Below are positions 1 through 10,183 of a DNA stretch of 64,000 nucleotides, piece by piece. The stretch spans positions 46,001 through 110,000 of the forward strand of contig NZ_KI530759.1 in assembly GCF_000488255.1 (NCBI RefSeq), in the 5' to 3' direction. The position numbers and the translations under genes are program-made. The notes under the pieces are model-generated. The model was not told the origin of the DNA, ran no database searches, and was given only the letters and a program-made list of their open reading frames with translations. This DNA comes from Acinetobacter indicus CIP 110367. GTDB taxonomy: Bacteria > Pseudomonadota > Gammaproteobacteria > Pseudomonadales > Moraxellaceae. Position 1 is the first letter of the stretch. The number at the start of each line of letters is the position of its first letter.

Positions 1-1220
1 CGACGGCTCTTGGCCCGCTGACGGTTGTACTGGCCAATGGCACGTTCTTTTTCATCGGTGCTCATGGTCTGGTACTGATCCCACCACGTACCCATCTCTT
101 GAGTCTGGGCATCGCCAGATCTTTCACGCAGCAGCAAAAAGTCGAAACCGGCACGGAAACGCGCATGGTTGGACAAGGCAGCAATTTGCTGAGGTTTTGG
201 ATTCAGCAAACGGGTTTGCATTTCCCAGACTTCACGAATAAAGGTTTCAGCAAAACGCGGAATCACCGTGCGGGTGGCCTGACGTTTCAGCACATCCAGT
301 CCAGCCTGGGCACGCGCTTCTGCCGGAATTACCCCTTTGGACAGATAAAAATCACAGCGCTCTAAAAATGGCTTCCACAGCAGCACCGCATAGAAAAAGG
401 CCGGGTTGATGGTTTTGCCAATCGCAATGCGCTGATCGGTATTTTTTGCAGCCAGTTCAATAAAGGGAGTGATGTCCGGCTTGATGTCGGCAAAAAGCTG
501 ACGCCAGATACCGAAGTCAATCAGCATCGGCAAGACGCGATTTAAATGCCCCATGGTGAACAGTTTTTGCGATTCATCATACAGACGGTGCGGAGAAACA
601 TCGCGCAGCAACTGGGTCATTTCCGGAGTAAAAATCTCCAGAATGGCCGGATCAATATTGAAATTCAGCTTGGCCGCAAAACGTAAGGTCCGCAGCATCC
701 GCACCGGATCTTCTTCAAAACGGACGGTCGGATCACCGAGCAGACGCAAGGTTTTGGATTTAATGTCATCAACTGCATGACAGAAATCCAGCACGATTCC
801 TTTACGTGGCTGGTAATACAAAGCATTGATACTGAAGTCACGACGGGCAAAATCCTGCTCAATCGTGCCCCAGTTATTGTCTCTTAAAATCATGCCCGCA
901 GCAGAGGTCACCGCTCTTTTCGGCGGTGCACGGAAGGTAGCAACTTCCACCAGTTCACGTCCAGAATAGACATGAGCCAGCTCAAAGCGGCGTCCGATAA
1001 TGCGACAGCGGCGTCCGAACACCTCTTTGACCTGAGATGGCGTGGCATTGGTCACGGCATCAAAATCCTTCGGATTCAGGCCCAACATCAGGTCACGAAC
1101 ACCACCACCAACGATATAAGCTTCATAGCCAGCTTTGGTTAAAGCATCAATAACATCTAGAATGTAAGCAGGTAATTGCGTGGTTGATAAACCACATTTT
1201 GACGCGCGCAAAGTTTGCAA
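1..1220 (-). CDS. pcnB: Poly(A) polymerase I, 3' end beyond the window
   Basis: Adds poly(A) tails to RNA 3' ends, which marks RNAs for decay. It belongs to the class II nucleotidyltransferase family shared with tRNA CCA-adding enzymes. The complement reads open from 1220 to the window edge, about 406 codons, with the C-terminus missing. The nucleotidyltransferase signature VGGGVRDLMLG lies near residues 37-47 and is followed by the metal-binding KDFDAV (Asp52, Asp54). RRDFSINALYY and the RNA-binding RMLRTLRFAAKL follow. There is no in-frame ATG between an upstream TAG and this reading frame. The best start is TTG at 1220, with GGAG ten bases upstream. E. coli pcnB is also known for a weak non-AUG start, so low expression may be conserved. 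Product is certain; the start is inferred. Confidence 0.93.
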   Translation of the reverse strand, partial: MQTLRASKCGLSTTQLPAYILDVIDALTKAGYEAYIVGGGVRDLMLGLNPKDFDAVTNATPSQVKEVFGRRCRIIGRRFELAHVYSGRELVEVATFRAPPKRAVTSAAGMILRDNNWGTIEQDFARRDFSINALYYQPRKGIVLDFCHAVDDIKSKTLRLLGDPTVRFEEDPVRMLRTLRFAAKLNFNIDPAILEIFTPEMTQLLRDVSPHRLYDESQKLFTMGHLNRVLPMLIDFGIWRQLFADIKPDITPFIELAAKNTDQRIAIGKTINPAFFYAVLLWKPFLERCDFYLSKGVIPAEARAQAGLDVLKRQATRTVIPRFAETFIREVWEMQTRLLNPKPQQIAALSNHARFRAGFDFLLLRERSGDAQTQEMGTWWDQYQTMSTDEKERAIGQYNRQRAKSR

Positions 1221-1356
1221 AAGACGCTGTCTCCTACGTCTGAACGTAAAATAGATTAGATGACGCTAATCATATCTCTAACACAATCAAAGGGCAATTT
1301 GATTATCTCAATACTCGGGCCCGGCTGATGCGGTGTTGGCCGATGATCAGACCCGA

Positions 1357-1776
1357 TTAAATACCCAGCCGGTGCCGGTTTTTGGCCAATAATGCCGGTC
1401 CAATCCCTTTGACCAGCTGTAAATCTTCAATCCGTTTGAATTTTCCATGCCGATTGCGGTACTCAATAATGGCTTCCGCCTTCTTTTGTCCCACGCCAGA
1501 TAATTGCTGTAATTGCGCGGCTGTTGCCATATTCAGATTAATTTTTTCACTGCTGCCTGCGCTAGCTGAACGGGGTTGGGAAGTCTTCGTAGAAGCCGAC
1601 GGGCTTAAGCGGGCATCAATCGCCTCTTGTTCGGCCTTCCATTGCAGATAACGCGCATCATAATTTTCTGCCTGCGCATTTTGCAGCGCGAAAAAACTAC
1701 AAAACACGCAGAACATTAACGCCAGTTGAATTAGAGCTTGAACGTGTTGAAATCTTATTCTTCTTGTCATGGTCAC
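1357..1776 (-). CDS. ComEA-like helix-hairpin-helix protein, exported
   Basis: A 139-residue protein with an N-terminal signal sequence (hydrophobic core about residues 13-35, likely cleavage after QNAQA). A C-terminal double helix-hairpin-helix DNA-binding domain covers about residues 78-139, with the typical INLNMATAAQLQQLSGVG and LVKGIGPALLAKN hairpins. ComEA proteins bind incoming DNA in the periplasm during natural transformation, and Acinetobacter is often naturally competent. Many small exported HhH proteins of this kind have no proven role, so competence function is an inference. The start may be GTG at 1776 or ATG at 1770. It lies 4 bp after the stop of mazG, so the two are probably co-transcribed. 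Confidence 0.82.
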   Translation of the reverse strand: MTMTRRIRFQHVQALIQLALMFCVFCSFFALQNAQAENYDARYLQWKAEQEAIDARLSPSASTKTSQPRSASAGSSEKINLNMATAAQLQQLSGVGQKKAEAIIEYRNRHGKFKRIEDLQLVKGIGPALLAKNRHRLGI

Positions 1777-1780
1777 TCTG

Positions 1781-2542
1781 TCATTTTAATTGTTGTTTTG
1801 CCTGCTCCCACAACTGATCCATTTCAGCCAACGACACCTGTTCTATATTTTTATGCTGCTGTTGTAACTGCTGTTCAATGAAAGCAAAGCGGGTTCTAAA
1901 TTTATGTACGGTACTCAGCAAAGCCATTTCGCTGGACAGACTCAGTTTACGGCCAACATTAATTAAAGAAAATAAACAGTCACCCAGCTCATCCAGAATT
2001 TCGTCGGAATTTTGCCGATCCACCGCCTGTTTCAACTCCTGCAACTCTTCATCGACTTTCTGCATCGCACCAGTGACATCGGGAAAATCAAAGCCAATCT
2101 GTGCGACATTGTGCTGTAATTGCTGCGCCTGCTGAATGGCCGGGCCATGTTTGACCTCAGATAAGCGCGATGCAGGTTTGCCGGCTTTTTCCTGCTGTTT
2201 AATCTGCTGCCACAATGCACTGACATCTTCCGGGCTTAAGGCCGCAAACTGCTCGGACTGAAATACATGCGGATGACGGCGAATCATTTTATCGGTAATG
2301 GCCTGCACCACATCCTGAAAGTCAAAAGCACCCTGCTCGCTATACATTTGCGACTGGAATACCACTTGCAGCAATAGATCACCCAGTTCTTCTTTGACGT
2401 CCTGAGCATGACCACTGCGCACGGCCGCTTCGACTTCATAGGCTTCTTCAATTGCATACCTGGTCAGCGATTCCGGGGTCTGCTTCTGGTCCCATGGGCA
2501 TTGCTCACGAAGCTGTTTCATCACTGCCAATAACTGATCCAT
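1781..2542 (-). CDS. mazG: Nucleoside triphosphate pyrophosphohydrolase
   Basis: Hydrolyses NTPs and dNTPs to monophosphates and pyrophosphate, a house-cleaning activity linked to removal of abnormal nucleotides and to stress signalling. The 253-residue length fits the long two-domain MazG. The N-terminal domain opens with CPWDQKQTPESLTRYAIEEA and has the metal-binding helix pair EEAYE / KEELGDLLLQVVFQ (about residues 32-65). The second domain repeats the pattern as DEELQELKQA and ILDELGDCLFSLINVGRKL (about residues 165-205). It is the first gene of a leftward group with the ComEA-like gene and pcnB. The divergent SDR gene starts 100 bp away. Confidence 0.95.
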   Translation of the reverse strand: MDQLLAVMKQLREQCPWDQKQTPESLTRYAIEEAYEVEAAVRSGHAQDVKEELGDLLLQVVFQSQMYSEQGAFDFQDVVQAITDKMIRRHPHVFQSEQFAALSPEDVSALWQQIKQQEKAGKPASRLSEVKHGPAIQQAQQLQHNVAQIGFDFPDVTGAMQKVDEELQELKQAVDRQNSDEILDELGDCLFSLINVGRKLSLSSEMALLSTVHKFRTRFAFIEQQLQQQHKNIEQVSLAEMDQLWEQAKQQLK

Positions 2543-2642
2543 GCCGATTTCTACCTTCTTTAACCATCATCTACATAAAAATATTTGCTATGCTCTCAAC
2601 AGAACAACACTTTGAAAAACAAAAACACAAGGAGTTAGCCAC

Positions 2643-3419
2643 ATGCACAGTATCTTCATTAGTGGTGCAGCACAAGGCATTGGTGCAGCAGTGGCCCGCT
2701 TATTTTATCAGGCGGGTTATAAAGTCGGAATTTATGATTTAAATGTTGCACAGGCCGAGCAACTGGCGCAGCAGCTAGGTCCCAATGCGCAAGCCGGCGG
2801 GCTGGATGTCGCGGATTATGCACAGTGGCAAACGGCTTTGGCGCGTTTTGTAGACTGGGCTGGCGAGCTGAATATTTTAGTCAATAATGCCGGTATCTTA
2901 TATTCGGGTGCTTTTGAAGACACCGAGATTCAGGCGCATCAGCGTACCATGCAGGTTAATGTCAATGGGGTGCTAAATGGCTGTCATGCCGCACTGCCTT
3001 ATTTAAAACAGGCGACTTTTGCCCGGGTGGTGAACCTGTCATCAGCTTCGGCCATTTATGGACAGGCCGATCTGGTATCGTATTCGGCCAGCAAATTTGC
3101 GGTACGCGGTATAAGCGAAGGGCTGGATGTTGAATGGCAAAAATACGGTATCCGGGTGCTGGATGTGATGCCTCTGTTTGTACAAACCGCCATGGTCAAA
3201 GATATGGATGCCGGCACCATCCAAAATATGGGGGTACATTTAAGCGCGGAAGATGTGGCCGATGAAATTTTCAGTTGTGTTACGCGAAAAAGCTCGCTAT
3301 TTACCGCCACCCATCAGCCGGTCGGACTAAAAAGCAAATTCCTTTTTACCCTGTCGCGCCTAAGCCCGCAGTGGGTGAATCGTTATAGCAATATGTGGCT
3401 GGCACGGCGTCCAGACTAG
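2643..3419 (+). CDS. Short-chain dehydrogenase/reductase
   Basis: A 258-residue classical SDR oxidoreductase that uses NAD(P)(H) on an unknown alcohol or carbonyl substrate. It has the glycine-rich cofactor loop SGAAQGIGAAVARLF near residue 6, the NNAG motif near residue 88, and the catalytic Ser with YSASK (Tyr-x3-Lys) near residues 138-156. The acidic residue at the end of the second strand (GIYDLN) suggests NAD(H) preference, by inference. AAGGAG lies 8-9 bases before the ATG. The gene stands alone between divergent mazG and convergent der, and shares a bidirectional terminator with der. No neighbour indicates the substrate. Confidence 0.9.
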   Translation: MHSIFISGAAQGIGAAVARLFYQAGYKVGIYDLNVAQAEQLAQQLGPNAQAGGLDVADYAQWQTALARFVDWAGELNILVNNAGILYSGAFEDTEIQAHQRTMQVNVNGVLNGCHAALPYLKQATFARVVNLSSASAIYGQADLVSYSASKFAVRGISEGLDVEWQKYGIRVLDVMPLFVQTAMVKDMDAGTIQNMGVHLSAEDVADEIFSCVTRKSSLFTATHQPVGLKSKFLFTLSRLSPQWVNRYSNMWLARRPD

Positions 3420-3433
3420 AAACTGATGGCCAT

Positions 3434-3465
3434 AAAAAAGCCCGAATCTGATTCGGGCTTTTTTT
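3434..3465. terminator. Bidirectional intrinsic terminator between the SDR gene and der
   Basis: A perfect GC-rich inverted repeat (AAGCCCGAAT / ATTCGGGCTT) around a short loop, with an A-run on the left and a T-run on the right. It can end transcription of the rightward SDR gene and the leftward der gene. Confidence 0.9.
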
Positions 3466-3484
3466 GTATCAAGTAACAAACCGC

Positions 3485-4897
3485 TTAACCGCGTTTAAAT
3501 TTCTTCTCGGCTTTCTTAAACTTCTGTACATAACGACGACGACGCGCAGCAGTACGTTCATCCACCTGTGATTTACGTCCTTCAAACGGGTTCTCAGAGG
3601 TTTTAAATTCAATCTTCACCGGAGTTCCTTCCAGCTTATAGACCTTACGGAACACGTTTTCCAGGTAACGACGATAATCGGCCGGGGTTTTATCCACCTT
3701 GTTACCGTGAATTACAATCGTTGGCGGGTTCTGGCCTCCCATGTGTGCATAACGCATTTTAATGGCACGACCCTGCACTTTTGGCGGATGGTGCGCTTCA
3801 GTTGCATCATTCAAAATCTGAGTCAGTTTGGCTGGTGATACTTTTAAGCGCGAAGACTCATAAGCACGATGAATCGATGGATAAAGATCACCCACCCCAG
3901 TGCCATGCAGCGCTGAAATCAGGTGAATACGCGCCCAAGGAATAAAGTCAAAGCGGCGCTCGACATCCAGCTTACACTGCTTGCGATCATATTCAGACAT
4001 GTTGTCCCATTTATTGATCGCAATCACCATGGCACGGCCAGCTTCCAGCGCATAACCAATCAGGTGCAGGTCCTGCTCGACAATCCCTTCACGGGCATCG
4101 ACCACCACAACCACCACGTTGGCATCTTTCATCGCCTGCAAGGTTTTTACAATCGAGAATTTCTCGATCATTTCATCGACCTTGCCTTTACGGCGTACAC
4201 CGGCAGTATCAATCAGGGTGTATTTACGCCCTTCACGCTCAAACGGAATATAGATCGAGTCACGTGTTGTGCCCGGCTGGTCAAAAGCAACCACGCGCTC
4301 TTCACCCAGCAAACGGTTCACCAGCGTCGATTTACCCACGTTTGGACGACCAATAATCGCTAGACGCAGACCCGTGTCTTCATCACGCTCTTCCGGGTTT
4401 TCATCTTCCGGCACATCTTGCAGTACTTCTTCCAGCATCTGCTGAACACCGCGACCATGGCTGGCGGCCACTTGCATTGGCTCGCCCATCCCCAGTTTAA
4501 AGAATTCAACCAGCGCGGCTTCTGCATGTACGCCATCGACCTTGTTGGCCACCAGAAAGACTTTTTTACCCAGCGTACGCAGTTCACGGGCAATCTGCTC
4601 ATCCGAAGCCAGCAGACCGGCACGCGCATCGACCACGAAGATGATCATATCGGCTTCATGGATGGCGGTTTTCGACTGCTCGGCCATGTAAGAATCGATA
4701 CCACCTTCAGATTCGCCAATACCGCCGGTATCGACCACGATGAAGGATTTATTCTGATAGGTCGCATCACCATATTTACGGTCACGCGTCAGGCCGGCAA
4801 AGTCTGCGACCAGAGCATCACGACTCTTGGTGATCTGGTTAAACAACGTTGATTTTCCGACGTTCGGACGACCAATGAGCGCAATTACGGGTTTCAT
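3485..4897 (-). CDS. der: Ribosome-assembly GTPase Der (EngA)
   Basis: Essential GTPase with two tandem G domains, acting in 50S subunit maturation. The 470 residues contain the two P-loops [13 protein letters not shown] (residue ~9) and [13 protein letters not shown] (residue ~187). DTGG and DTAG switch II motifs, NKVD and NKWD base-specificity motifs, and a C-terminal KH-like domain with a basic tail rich in Arg and Lys are also present. The length is typical. It follows bamB, the same order as in E. coli and many gammaproteobacteria, though a hairpin lies between the two here. Confidence 0.98.
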   Translation of the reverse strand: MKPVIALIGRPNVGKSTLFNQITKSRDALVADFAGLTRDRKYGDATYQNKSFIVVDTGGIGESEGGIDSYMAEQSKTAIHEADMIIFVVDARAGLLASDEQIARELRTLGKKVFLVANKVDGVHAEAALVEFFKLGMGEPMQVAASHGRGVQQMLEEVLQDVPEDENPEERDEDTGLRLAIIGRPNVGKSTLVNRLLGEERVVAFDQPGTTRDSIYIPFEREGRKYTLIDTAGVRRKGKVDEMIEKFSIVKTLQAMKDANVVVVVVDAREGIVEQDLHLIGYALEAGRAMVIAINKWDNMSEYDRKQCKLDVERRFDFIPWARIHLISALHGTGVGDLYPSIHRAYESSRLKVSPAKLTQILNDATEAHHPPKVQGRAIKMRYAHMGGQNPPTIVIHGNKVDKTPADYRRYLENVFRKVYKLEGTPVKIEFKTSENPFEGRKSQVDERTAARRRRYVQKFKKAEKKFKRG

Positions 4898-4986
4898 AGA
4901 TTAACCTTTATTTGAGATCAGTCCACTACACGGGTCTGAACATCAGAAACAAATGGGAAGAAAAAATTTCAGTCAAAGACCTGAAT

Positions 4987-5030
4987 AAAAACACGGGGCA
5001 TTGAATATTCAATCACCCCGCGTTAAAAAA
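4987..5030 (-). terminator. Terminator after bamB
   Basis: On the minus strand CGGGGTGATTGAA pairs with TTCAATGCCCCG in a long nearly perfect stem, with the palindrome ATTGAATATTCAAT at its tip, and TTTTT follows. It sits between bamB and der, so der may have its own promoter or depend on read-through. Confidence 0.75.
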
Positions 5031-5071
5031 TACGGAAATTGTCGCCTAGTTTAACATAAGGCAACAAAAAG

Positions 5072-6220
5072 TTAACGGTTCTGCCAAATGCTGAATGCAC
5101 CCTTTTGCGTACCGACATATAACTGGTTGTTGATGACACGTAAAGAACGCACTTCACCGCTGGTTTTGGCGCGACCAATCAGCTGACCGTTGCTCGGGTT
5201 AAACAGATGCAAGACACCATCCATATCTCCCACCACCAGGTCCTGACCCAGCATTACCGGGTTACTTAAACGACGGTTAAGCAACTGGTCATTTTCCCAC
5301 AGCTTCTGGCCACTGGTAATTTCATAAGCCACTAAACGGCCATCGGCACTGGCGACAAAAACCCCATTGCCGACCACTTCCGGACGCTTGGTGCTGCTCA
5401 GGTCTTCGCTCCAAACCACTTGCTGTGAAGCCAGATCAGTGACGGTCACCTGACCCTGGAAGCTGGTAGTGACCAGGAACTGGCCAGCTACTACCGGATC
5501 GCCATCAATATCATTTAAACGCTGAATATCGGAGCGACCTTCACTGATGGCCACACGGCGCTGCATACGCGGCGTACCGGTCACCACATCAATTGCATAA
5601 ATATAAGCATTGGCGGTTGCTACCAGCACGGTACGCGGATCAACCGCTACCGGTGCAGCGCTACCACGCAGGCTAAACTGGACATTCGGCAAATTGTAAG
5701 TCCACATTTGCTGGCCAGTCGCCAGGTTATGCGCATAGACAATACCATCATTGCTGATGGTCACCACACGGTTGGCATGCACCAGCGAAGGTGCCAGAAT
5801 AGCCCCAGTCAATTGTGCGGTCCATTTTTTCTCACCTGTAGCCTGATCCAGTGCAAACAGTTGACCTTTCTGATTCCCAACAATCACCAGACCTTCTGCC
5901 GCTTCTACACCTGAGCTGAGCCCCTGTTTGCTGACTTCGGTCTGCCACAAACGCTGCTTGCCACGATAGGCCGCTACTTCACCTTTAGGATCAATACTAA
6001 ATACCACGCCATTATCGACATCTAGCTGTAAACGCAGCGGATCTTCTTCAGCAGTCGATGAGGTGTTTTGAGAAAATACAGGCACCAGGGTTTTGGCCTG
6101 TTGCAGTTTTGGCAAAGGATTCGGTTTTACTTTTTCAACTTTAATGCTGTTGCTTGAACAGCCAACCAATGCAAGGCTTAAAACAGTTAGTGCAAACGGG
6201 ATCTTATATTTTCTATTCAT
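5072..6220 (-). CDS. bamB: Outer-membrane assembly lipoprotein BamB
   Basis: Lipoprotein of the BAM complex that inserts beta-barrel proteins in the outer membrane. The 382 residues start with a lipoprotein signal peptide ending in the lipobox LVGC (Cys21). An eight-bladed beta-propeller of PQQ-like repeats follows, visible as recurring segments such as LFALDQATGEKKW, VYAHNLATGQQMW, IYAIDVVTGT and VAYEITSGQKLW. Its ATG overlaps the stop of yfgM by 4 bp (ATGA), so the two are translationally coupled, as in the conserved hisS-yfgM-bamB-der order. Confidence 0.97.
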   Translation of the reverse strand: MNRKYKIPFALTVLSLALVGCSSNSIKVEKVKPNPLPKLQQAKTLVPVFSQNTSSTAEEDPLRLQLDVDNGVVFSIDPKGEVAAYRGKQRLWQTEVSKQGLSSGVEAAEGLVIVGNQKGQLFALDQATGEKKWTAQLTGAILAPSLVHANRVVTISNDGIVYAHNLATGQQMWTYNLPNVQFSLRGSAAPVAVDPRTVLVATANAYIYAIDVVTGTPRMQRRVAISEGRSDIQRLNDIDGDPVVAGQFLVTTSFQGQVTVTDLASQQVVWSEDLSSTKRPEVVGNGVFVASADGRLVAYEITSGQKLWENDQLLNRRLSNPVMLGQDLVVGDMDGVLHLFNPSNGQLIGRAKTSGEVRSLRVINNQLYVGTQKGAFSIWQNR

Positions 6221-6921
6221 TCAGTTTCATCCACTTGTGTGTCGATTACAGGACGTTCAATTTCAGGATCATCAACTAAAACGCCGACACTTTCGAGTTT
6301 AATTTGTAAAATTTGACGTTCCTGTTGACGTTCAAGTAACGCATTCCATGCGTTCTGATACGCTTTTTTGGCATTTTCAATATCGTTTTTCGCCACGTAC
6401 ACATCACCACGCGCTTCTTCAGCTGTTGCTTTAAAGGCGGGATCGTTGACGGCAGACAAGGTTTTCAGTGCCTCATCATATTTCTTTTGTGCCAATTGCG
6501 CATAGGCCAAACGCAGTTTTAATACCTGCATTAAGCCGGCATCATCGACTTTAGAATTTTCAACTTTCTTTAAGGCTTTTTCTGCACCGGCATAATCGCC
6601 CTGATCATAGGCCAGTTTCGCCATTAAGAACTGGGTTTGAATGGCCTGGACGGAATCTGGTGCTTCTTTCACAATCTTATCGGCCGTGGTCGACAGATTC
6701 TGGAAAGCCTTGTCATCGCCTTCAGCCGCACGCGCCTCGTCCATCAGTTGCTGGACTTTGGCGGTGTTGGTCTGATCTTCAGCCAGGTTTTTCTTCTGCC
6801 AGTATTGCCATCCGAAAAAGGCAATCAGCGCAATCAAAATCCCGCTAATAATTGCAGAACCATATTTCTTAGCGAATGATTTTAAATGATCAAGTTGTTC
6901 ATCATCACTTAATGCGCTCAT
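6217..6921 (-). CDS. yfgM: YfgM-type TPR protein, SecYEG/periplasmic chaperone partner
   Basis: A 234-residue inner-membrane protein. The cytoplasmic N-terminus (MSALSDDEQLDHLKSFAKKY) is typical of the YfgM/DUF2133 family, followed by one membrane helix at about residues 22-42 (ISGILIALIAFFGW). A periplasmic tetratricopeptide domain covers about residues 70-215. In E. coli YfgM contacts SecYEG and periplasmic chaperones such as PpiD. It lies between hisS (30 bp upstream) and bamB (4-bp overlap). The acidic C-terminal tail (DDPEIERPVIDTQVDETE) is unremarkable for the family in this genus as far as can be judged. Confidence 0.92.
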   Translation of the reverse strand: MSALSDDEQLDHLKSFAKKYGSAIISGILIALIAFFGWQYWQKKNLAEDQTNTAKVQQLMDEARAAEGDDKAFQNLSTTADKIVKEAPDSVQAIQTQFLMAKLAYDQGDYAGAEKALKKVENSKVDDAGLMQVLKLRLAYAQLAQKKYDEALKTLSAVNDPAFKATAEEARGDVYVAKNDIENAKKAYQNAWNALLERQQERQILQIKLESVGVLVDDPEIERPVIDTQVDETE

Positions 6922-6951
6922 TGAATTACCCTTTTCCTTATATTCTTTGGC

Positions 6952-8247
6952 TTATTTTGAAGAAAATTTTTCAATCATAAATGGCACAATCTCTGCCACA
7001 GCTACATCCAACTGCTCGGCAGTGGCCAGTTCTTTAACGGCGAAGCGCTGGTTTTCCCACTCACGCTCACCCAGAATTAAAGCATACAGTGCACCCGACT
7101 GGTCGGCTTTTTTCATCTGGCTTTTCATCGAGCCTTGCGAGCCGACTTTCAAACGAATGGCGCTACCACTGGCTTCAAGTTGGTCACGAATCTGCTCGGC
7201 CAGCACCAGTGCTTTACCTTGTGATGCCGGATCGGCCACCAGGAACATTTCACAGTCGCGGCTTGGGCTGTTGTCTTCGACCTGTTCCAGTAGAAGCAAT
7301 AAACGCTCCATACCCATGGCAAAACCAACTGCCGGAACCGACTGTTCTGGCTTGCCTTTTAACTGCCCCACCAGACCATCATAACGGCCACCGGCACACA
7401 CTGTCCCCTGTGAACCCAAATGGGTGGTGGTCCATTCAAATACAGTTTTGTTGTAATAATCCAGACCACGGACCAATTTTTGATTAATCACGAAGCTGAC
7501 ACCGGCATCAGTCAGATACTGCTGCAACAGGGCAAAATGCGCCATGGTGTCTTCACCCATAAAGTCGTGAAGTTTTGGTGCATTTTCCAGGATGCTTTGA
7601 GTTTTGGCATCTTTAGAGTCCAGAATACGCAGTGGGTTGGTGCTTAAACGGCGCTGAGAATCTTCATCGAGATCGGCTTTGTGCGTTTCCAGGAACTCAA
7701 CCAAGGCGGCGCGATACGCGGCACGTTCATCTGACTCACCTAAAGTATTCAGTTCAAGTTGAACTTTATCTGCAACGCCCATACGTTTCCATAAACGCGC
7801 GGTCATTAAAATCAGCTCGGCATCCATATCTGGGGTAGCGACACCAAAAGTTTCCACACCAAACTGATGGAACTGGCGATAACGGCCTTTTTGCGGTTTT
7901 TCATAACGGAACATTGGGCCGATATACCACACGCGAGGCGTTGCACCGCGCAGCAGGTTATGCTCAAGCATGGCACGTACACAGCCTGCCGTACCTTCCG
8001 GACGTAAAGTCAATGACTCTGGCGGATTGCCTTTGTCCAGGAAGGTGTACATTTCTTTTTCAACGATATCGGTTGCATCACCAATGGAACGCTTGAACAG
8101 ATGGGTCTGCTCAACCATCGGCAAACGGATTTGCTGATAACCATAAGCATCCATAAGACTGGACAGATGCTGTTCCAGACGTCTCCAAGCCGGGGTCTGG
8201 GTTGGGAGAATGTCATTAAAACCTTTGATTGCGACGATTGAACTCAT
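6952..8247 (-). CDS. hisS: Histidyl-tRNA synthetase
   Basis: Class II aminoacyl-tRNA synthetase charging tRNA-His. The 431 residues show motif 1 around [11 protein letters not shown], motif 2 in [19 protein letters not shown], the histidine-specific [15 protein letters not shown] near residue 260, AGGRYDGLV, and a motif 3-like [16 protein letters not shown]-terminal anticodon-binding domain completes it. Only 3 bp separate it from ispG. The final TTTTCAGACCG-type overlaps seen in other genera are absent; yfgM follows after a 30-bp gap in the same direction. Confidence 0.98.
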   Translation of the reverse strand: MSSIVAIKGFNDILPTQTPAWRRLEQHLSSLMDAYGYQQIRLPMVEQTHLFKRSIGDATDIVEKEMYTFLDKGNPPESLTLRPEGTAGCVRAMLEHNLLRGATPRVWYIGPMFRYEKPQKGRYRQFHQFGVETFGVATPDMDAELILMTARLWKRMGVADKVQLELNTLGESDERAAYRAALVEFLETHKADLDEDSQRRLSTNPLRILDSKDAKTQSILENAPKLHDFMGEDTMAHFALLQQYLTDAGVSFVINQKLVRGLDYYNKTVFEWTTTHLGSQGTVCAGGRYDGLVGQLKGKPEQSVPAVGFAMGMERLLLLLEQVEDNSPSRDCEMFLVADPASQGKALVLAEQIRDQLEASGSAIRLKVGSQGSMKSQMKKADQSGALYALILGEREWENQRFAVKELATAEQLDVAVAEIVPFMIEKFSSK

Positions 8248-8250
8248 GAT

Positions 8251-9372
8251 CTACTCAGAAAAACCTGTGCGAATAATCTCTTTTGACTTAGCTTCTTCAA
8301 GCTCTTTAACACGTTGACGAACCATTGTTTCGATTTCATCAACCAATTGATTGGTATCAATTAAATGGCTCTTTTCACCATTACGATACACCAGTGAACG
8401 CGGACTTGCACCTACCACGCCAATATCAGCTTCTTTGGCTTCGCCCGGACCGTTAACTTTACAGCCAATCACCGACACATCCATTGGAGTGCGGACATCT
8501 TCCAGACGCTCTTCCAACATCTGCATGGCTTTAATCACGTTAAATTCCTGACGTGAACAGCTTGGGCAGGCAATGAAGTTAATGCCATTAGAACGCAGGC
8601 CGAGCGATTTTAAAATATCAAAGCCAATTTTGACTTCTTCTTCCGGCTCTGCTGCCAGGGAAATACGCATGGTGTCGCCAATGCCTTCCATCAGCAGGCC
8701 ACCTAAGGCAATCGCTGATTTCACCGAACCGGTCCGATAGATTCCCGCTTCAGTCACACCTAAATGTAGCGGATTATCAATTTGCTGCGACAGCAAACGA
8801 TAGGCATCCATGGTTAAAAATACATTCGATGCTTTCACCGAGACCTTAAATTCCTGGAAATCCAGACGGTCTAAAATATCAATATGGCGCATGGCCGATT
8901 CAAGCAAGGCTGCACCGGTCGGCTCGCCGTATTTTTTTTGAATATCTTTTTCCAGTGAACCGGCATTGACCCCAATCCGCATGGAAATATCATGATGTTT
9001 AGCCGCAGCCACCACTTCACGGATTTTCGCTTCCGAACCGATATTACCCGGGTTAATCCGCAGACAGTCAGCACCGAAATCGGCCACAGCCAAAGCAATT
9101 TTATAGTCGAAGTGAATATCAGCCACCAAAGGAACAGAGACCTGCTTACGGATTTCACCAAAAGCCTGTGCGGCTTCCATGCTTGGTACCGATACCCGCA
9201 TGATGTCTGCACCAGCATCAACACAGCGCTGAATTTGCGCAACCGTTGCAGCGACATCACAGGTTTCGGTATTGGTCATACTCTGAATGCTGATTGGCGC
9301 ATCACCGCCCACATAGACTGAACCGACACGAATTTTACGGGTTGGACGGCGTCGAATTGGATTCTCAATCAT
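8251..9372 (-). CDS. ispG: 4-hydroxy-3-methylbut-2-en-1-yl diphosphate synthase
   Basis: Iron-sulfur enzyme of the MEP isoprenoid pathway, converting MEcPP to HMBPP. The 373 residues begin with [20 protein letters not shown] and IQSMTNT (typical of IspG). The C-terminal domain holds the 4Fe-4S ligands: CPSC near residue 270 and CKVNGPGEA near residue 305. A TIM-barrel region with [12 protein letters not shown] and RINPGNIG forms the first half. It is placed between rodZ and hisS, as in E. coli. Confidence 0.98.
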   Translation of the reverse strand: MIENPIRRRPTRKIRVGSVYVGGDAPISIQSMTNTETCDVAATVAQIQRCVDAGADIMRVSVPSMEAAQAFGEIRKQVSVPLVADIHFDYKIALAVADFGADCLRINPGNIGSEAKIREVVAAAKHHDISMRIGVNAGSLEKDIQKKYGEPTGAALLESAMRHIDILDRLDFQEFKVSVKASNVFLTMDAYRLLSQQIDNPLHLGVTEAGIYRTGSVKSAIALGGLLMEGIGDTMRISLAAEPEEEVKIGFDILKSLGLRSNGINFIACPSCSRQEFNVIKAMQMLEERLEDVRTPMDVSVIGCKVNGPGEAKEADIGVVGASPRSLVYRNGEKSHLIDTNQLVDEIETMVRQRVKELEEAKSKEIIRTGFSE

Positions 9373-9394
9373 GATTTCGCTCTACTCTGTGCCA

Positions 9395-10183
9395 TTAACG
9401 CGACAAACGGAATTCCGCTTTGCCATTGACGGTATATGGAGACAATGAAATATTTTCATTGTTTAGACTTAATGACACTGCGGTTGCATCATCTAAACGA
9501 ATCTGAAATGGTGCCTCACCAGTTAAATTCAAGCTGGACGCCTGACGGCCAGTGGCCAGCACCTTCCCGGTCGAATCCACAATATGAACCGACGTCGGAC
9601 GGTTAAAGCTTAAAGACAGCTGATCGCCGGTCACGGCACTGCTGTTGTCTAAATTAATAATTTCGACATCAGACATTGGCACAATATTCTGCTCGGTGTC
9701 GCTGGACTGCGAAGATGACCAGTTTTGCACGGCCGCGATGATAATCCAGATTAAGGCCAGTGCCACTACCGCCAGCGCAATACGCTTTAACCATTTGCGG
9801 TTACGGTCACGATTCGAGCCAGGCAGTTTGCCCATAATTTTAATTGGGGAATTATTCAGGGCATGATTCGGCAGCATGCCGGTATCATTGGCATAGATTT
9901 CATCAAAACGCTGGATGATACTGGTGGCATCGACTTTTAAATATTTAGCGTAGGTGCGGTAATAACCCTTGATAAAGGTCGCTTCAGGCAGTGACTTGTA
10001 TTCATCCTGCTCCAGCGCCGTCAGGGTTTTGACCGGAATATTCAATTCTTGCGCCACATCTTCAAGCTCAAGCTTCTGATTTTGACGGATTTGACGCAGA
10101 TACTCACCTGGGCGTTGGATATTTCCTAATGCATTGGGCGCTACATTTGTATTTGATTGCGGTGAATTAGGATTTACTTCCAT
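9395..10183 (-). CDS. rodZ: Cell-shape protein RodZ
   Basis: Bitopic membrane protein that couples MreB filaments to the elongasome. The 262 residues have an N-terminal cytoplasmic HTH_25 domain (residues ~25-95: GEYLRQIRQNQKLELEDVA, ATFIKGYYRTYAKYL), a basic juxtamembrane stretch (NRDRNRKWLKR), one membrane helix (IALAVVALALIWIIIAAV, about residues 135-152), and a periplasmic DUF4115 beta domain at the C-terminus. Its start overlaps the end of pilW by about 10 bp, consistent with co-translation. It is shorter than the E. coli protein (337 residues) because the periplasmic linker is brief. Confidence 0.93.
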   Translation of the reverse strand: MEVNPNSPQSNTNVAPNALGNIQRPGEYLRQIRQNQKLELEDVAQELNIPVKTLTALEQDEYKSLPEATFIKGYYRTYAKYLKVDATSIIQRFDEIYANDTGMLPNHALNNSPIKIMGKLPGSNRDRNRKWLKRIALAVVALALIWIIIAAVQNWSSSQSSDTEQNIVPMSDVEIINLDNSSAVTGDQLSLSFNRPTSVHIVDSTGKVLATGRQASSLNLTGEAPFQIRLDDATAVSLSLNNENISLSPYTVNGKAEFRLSR

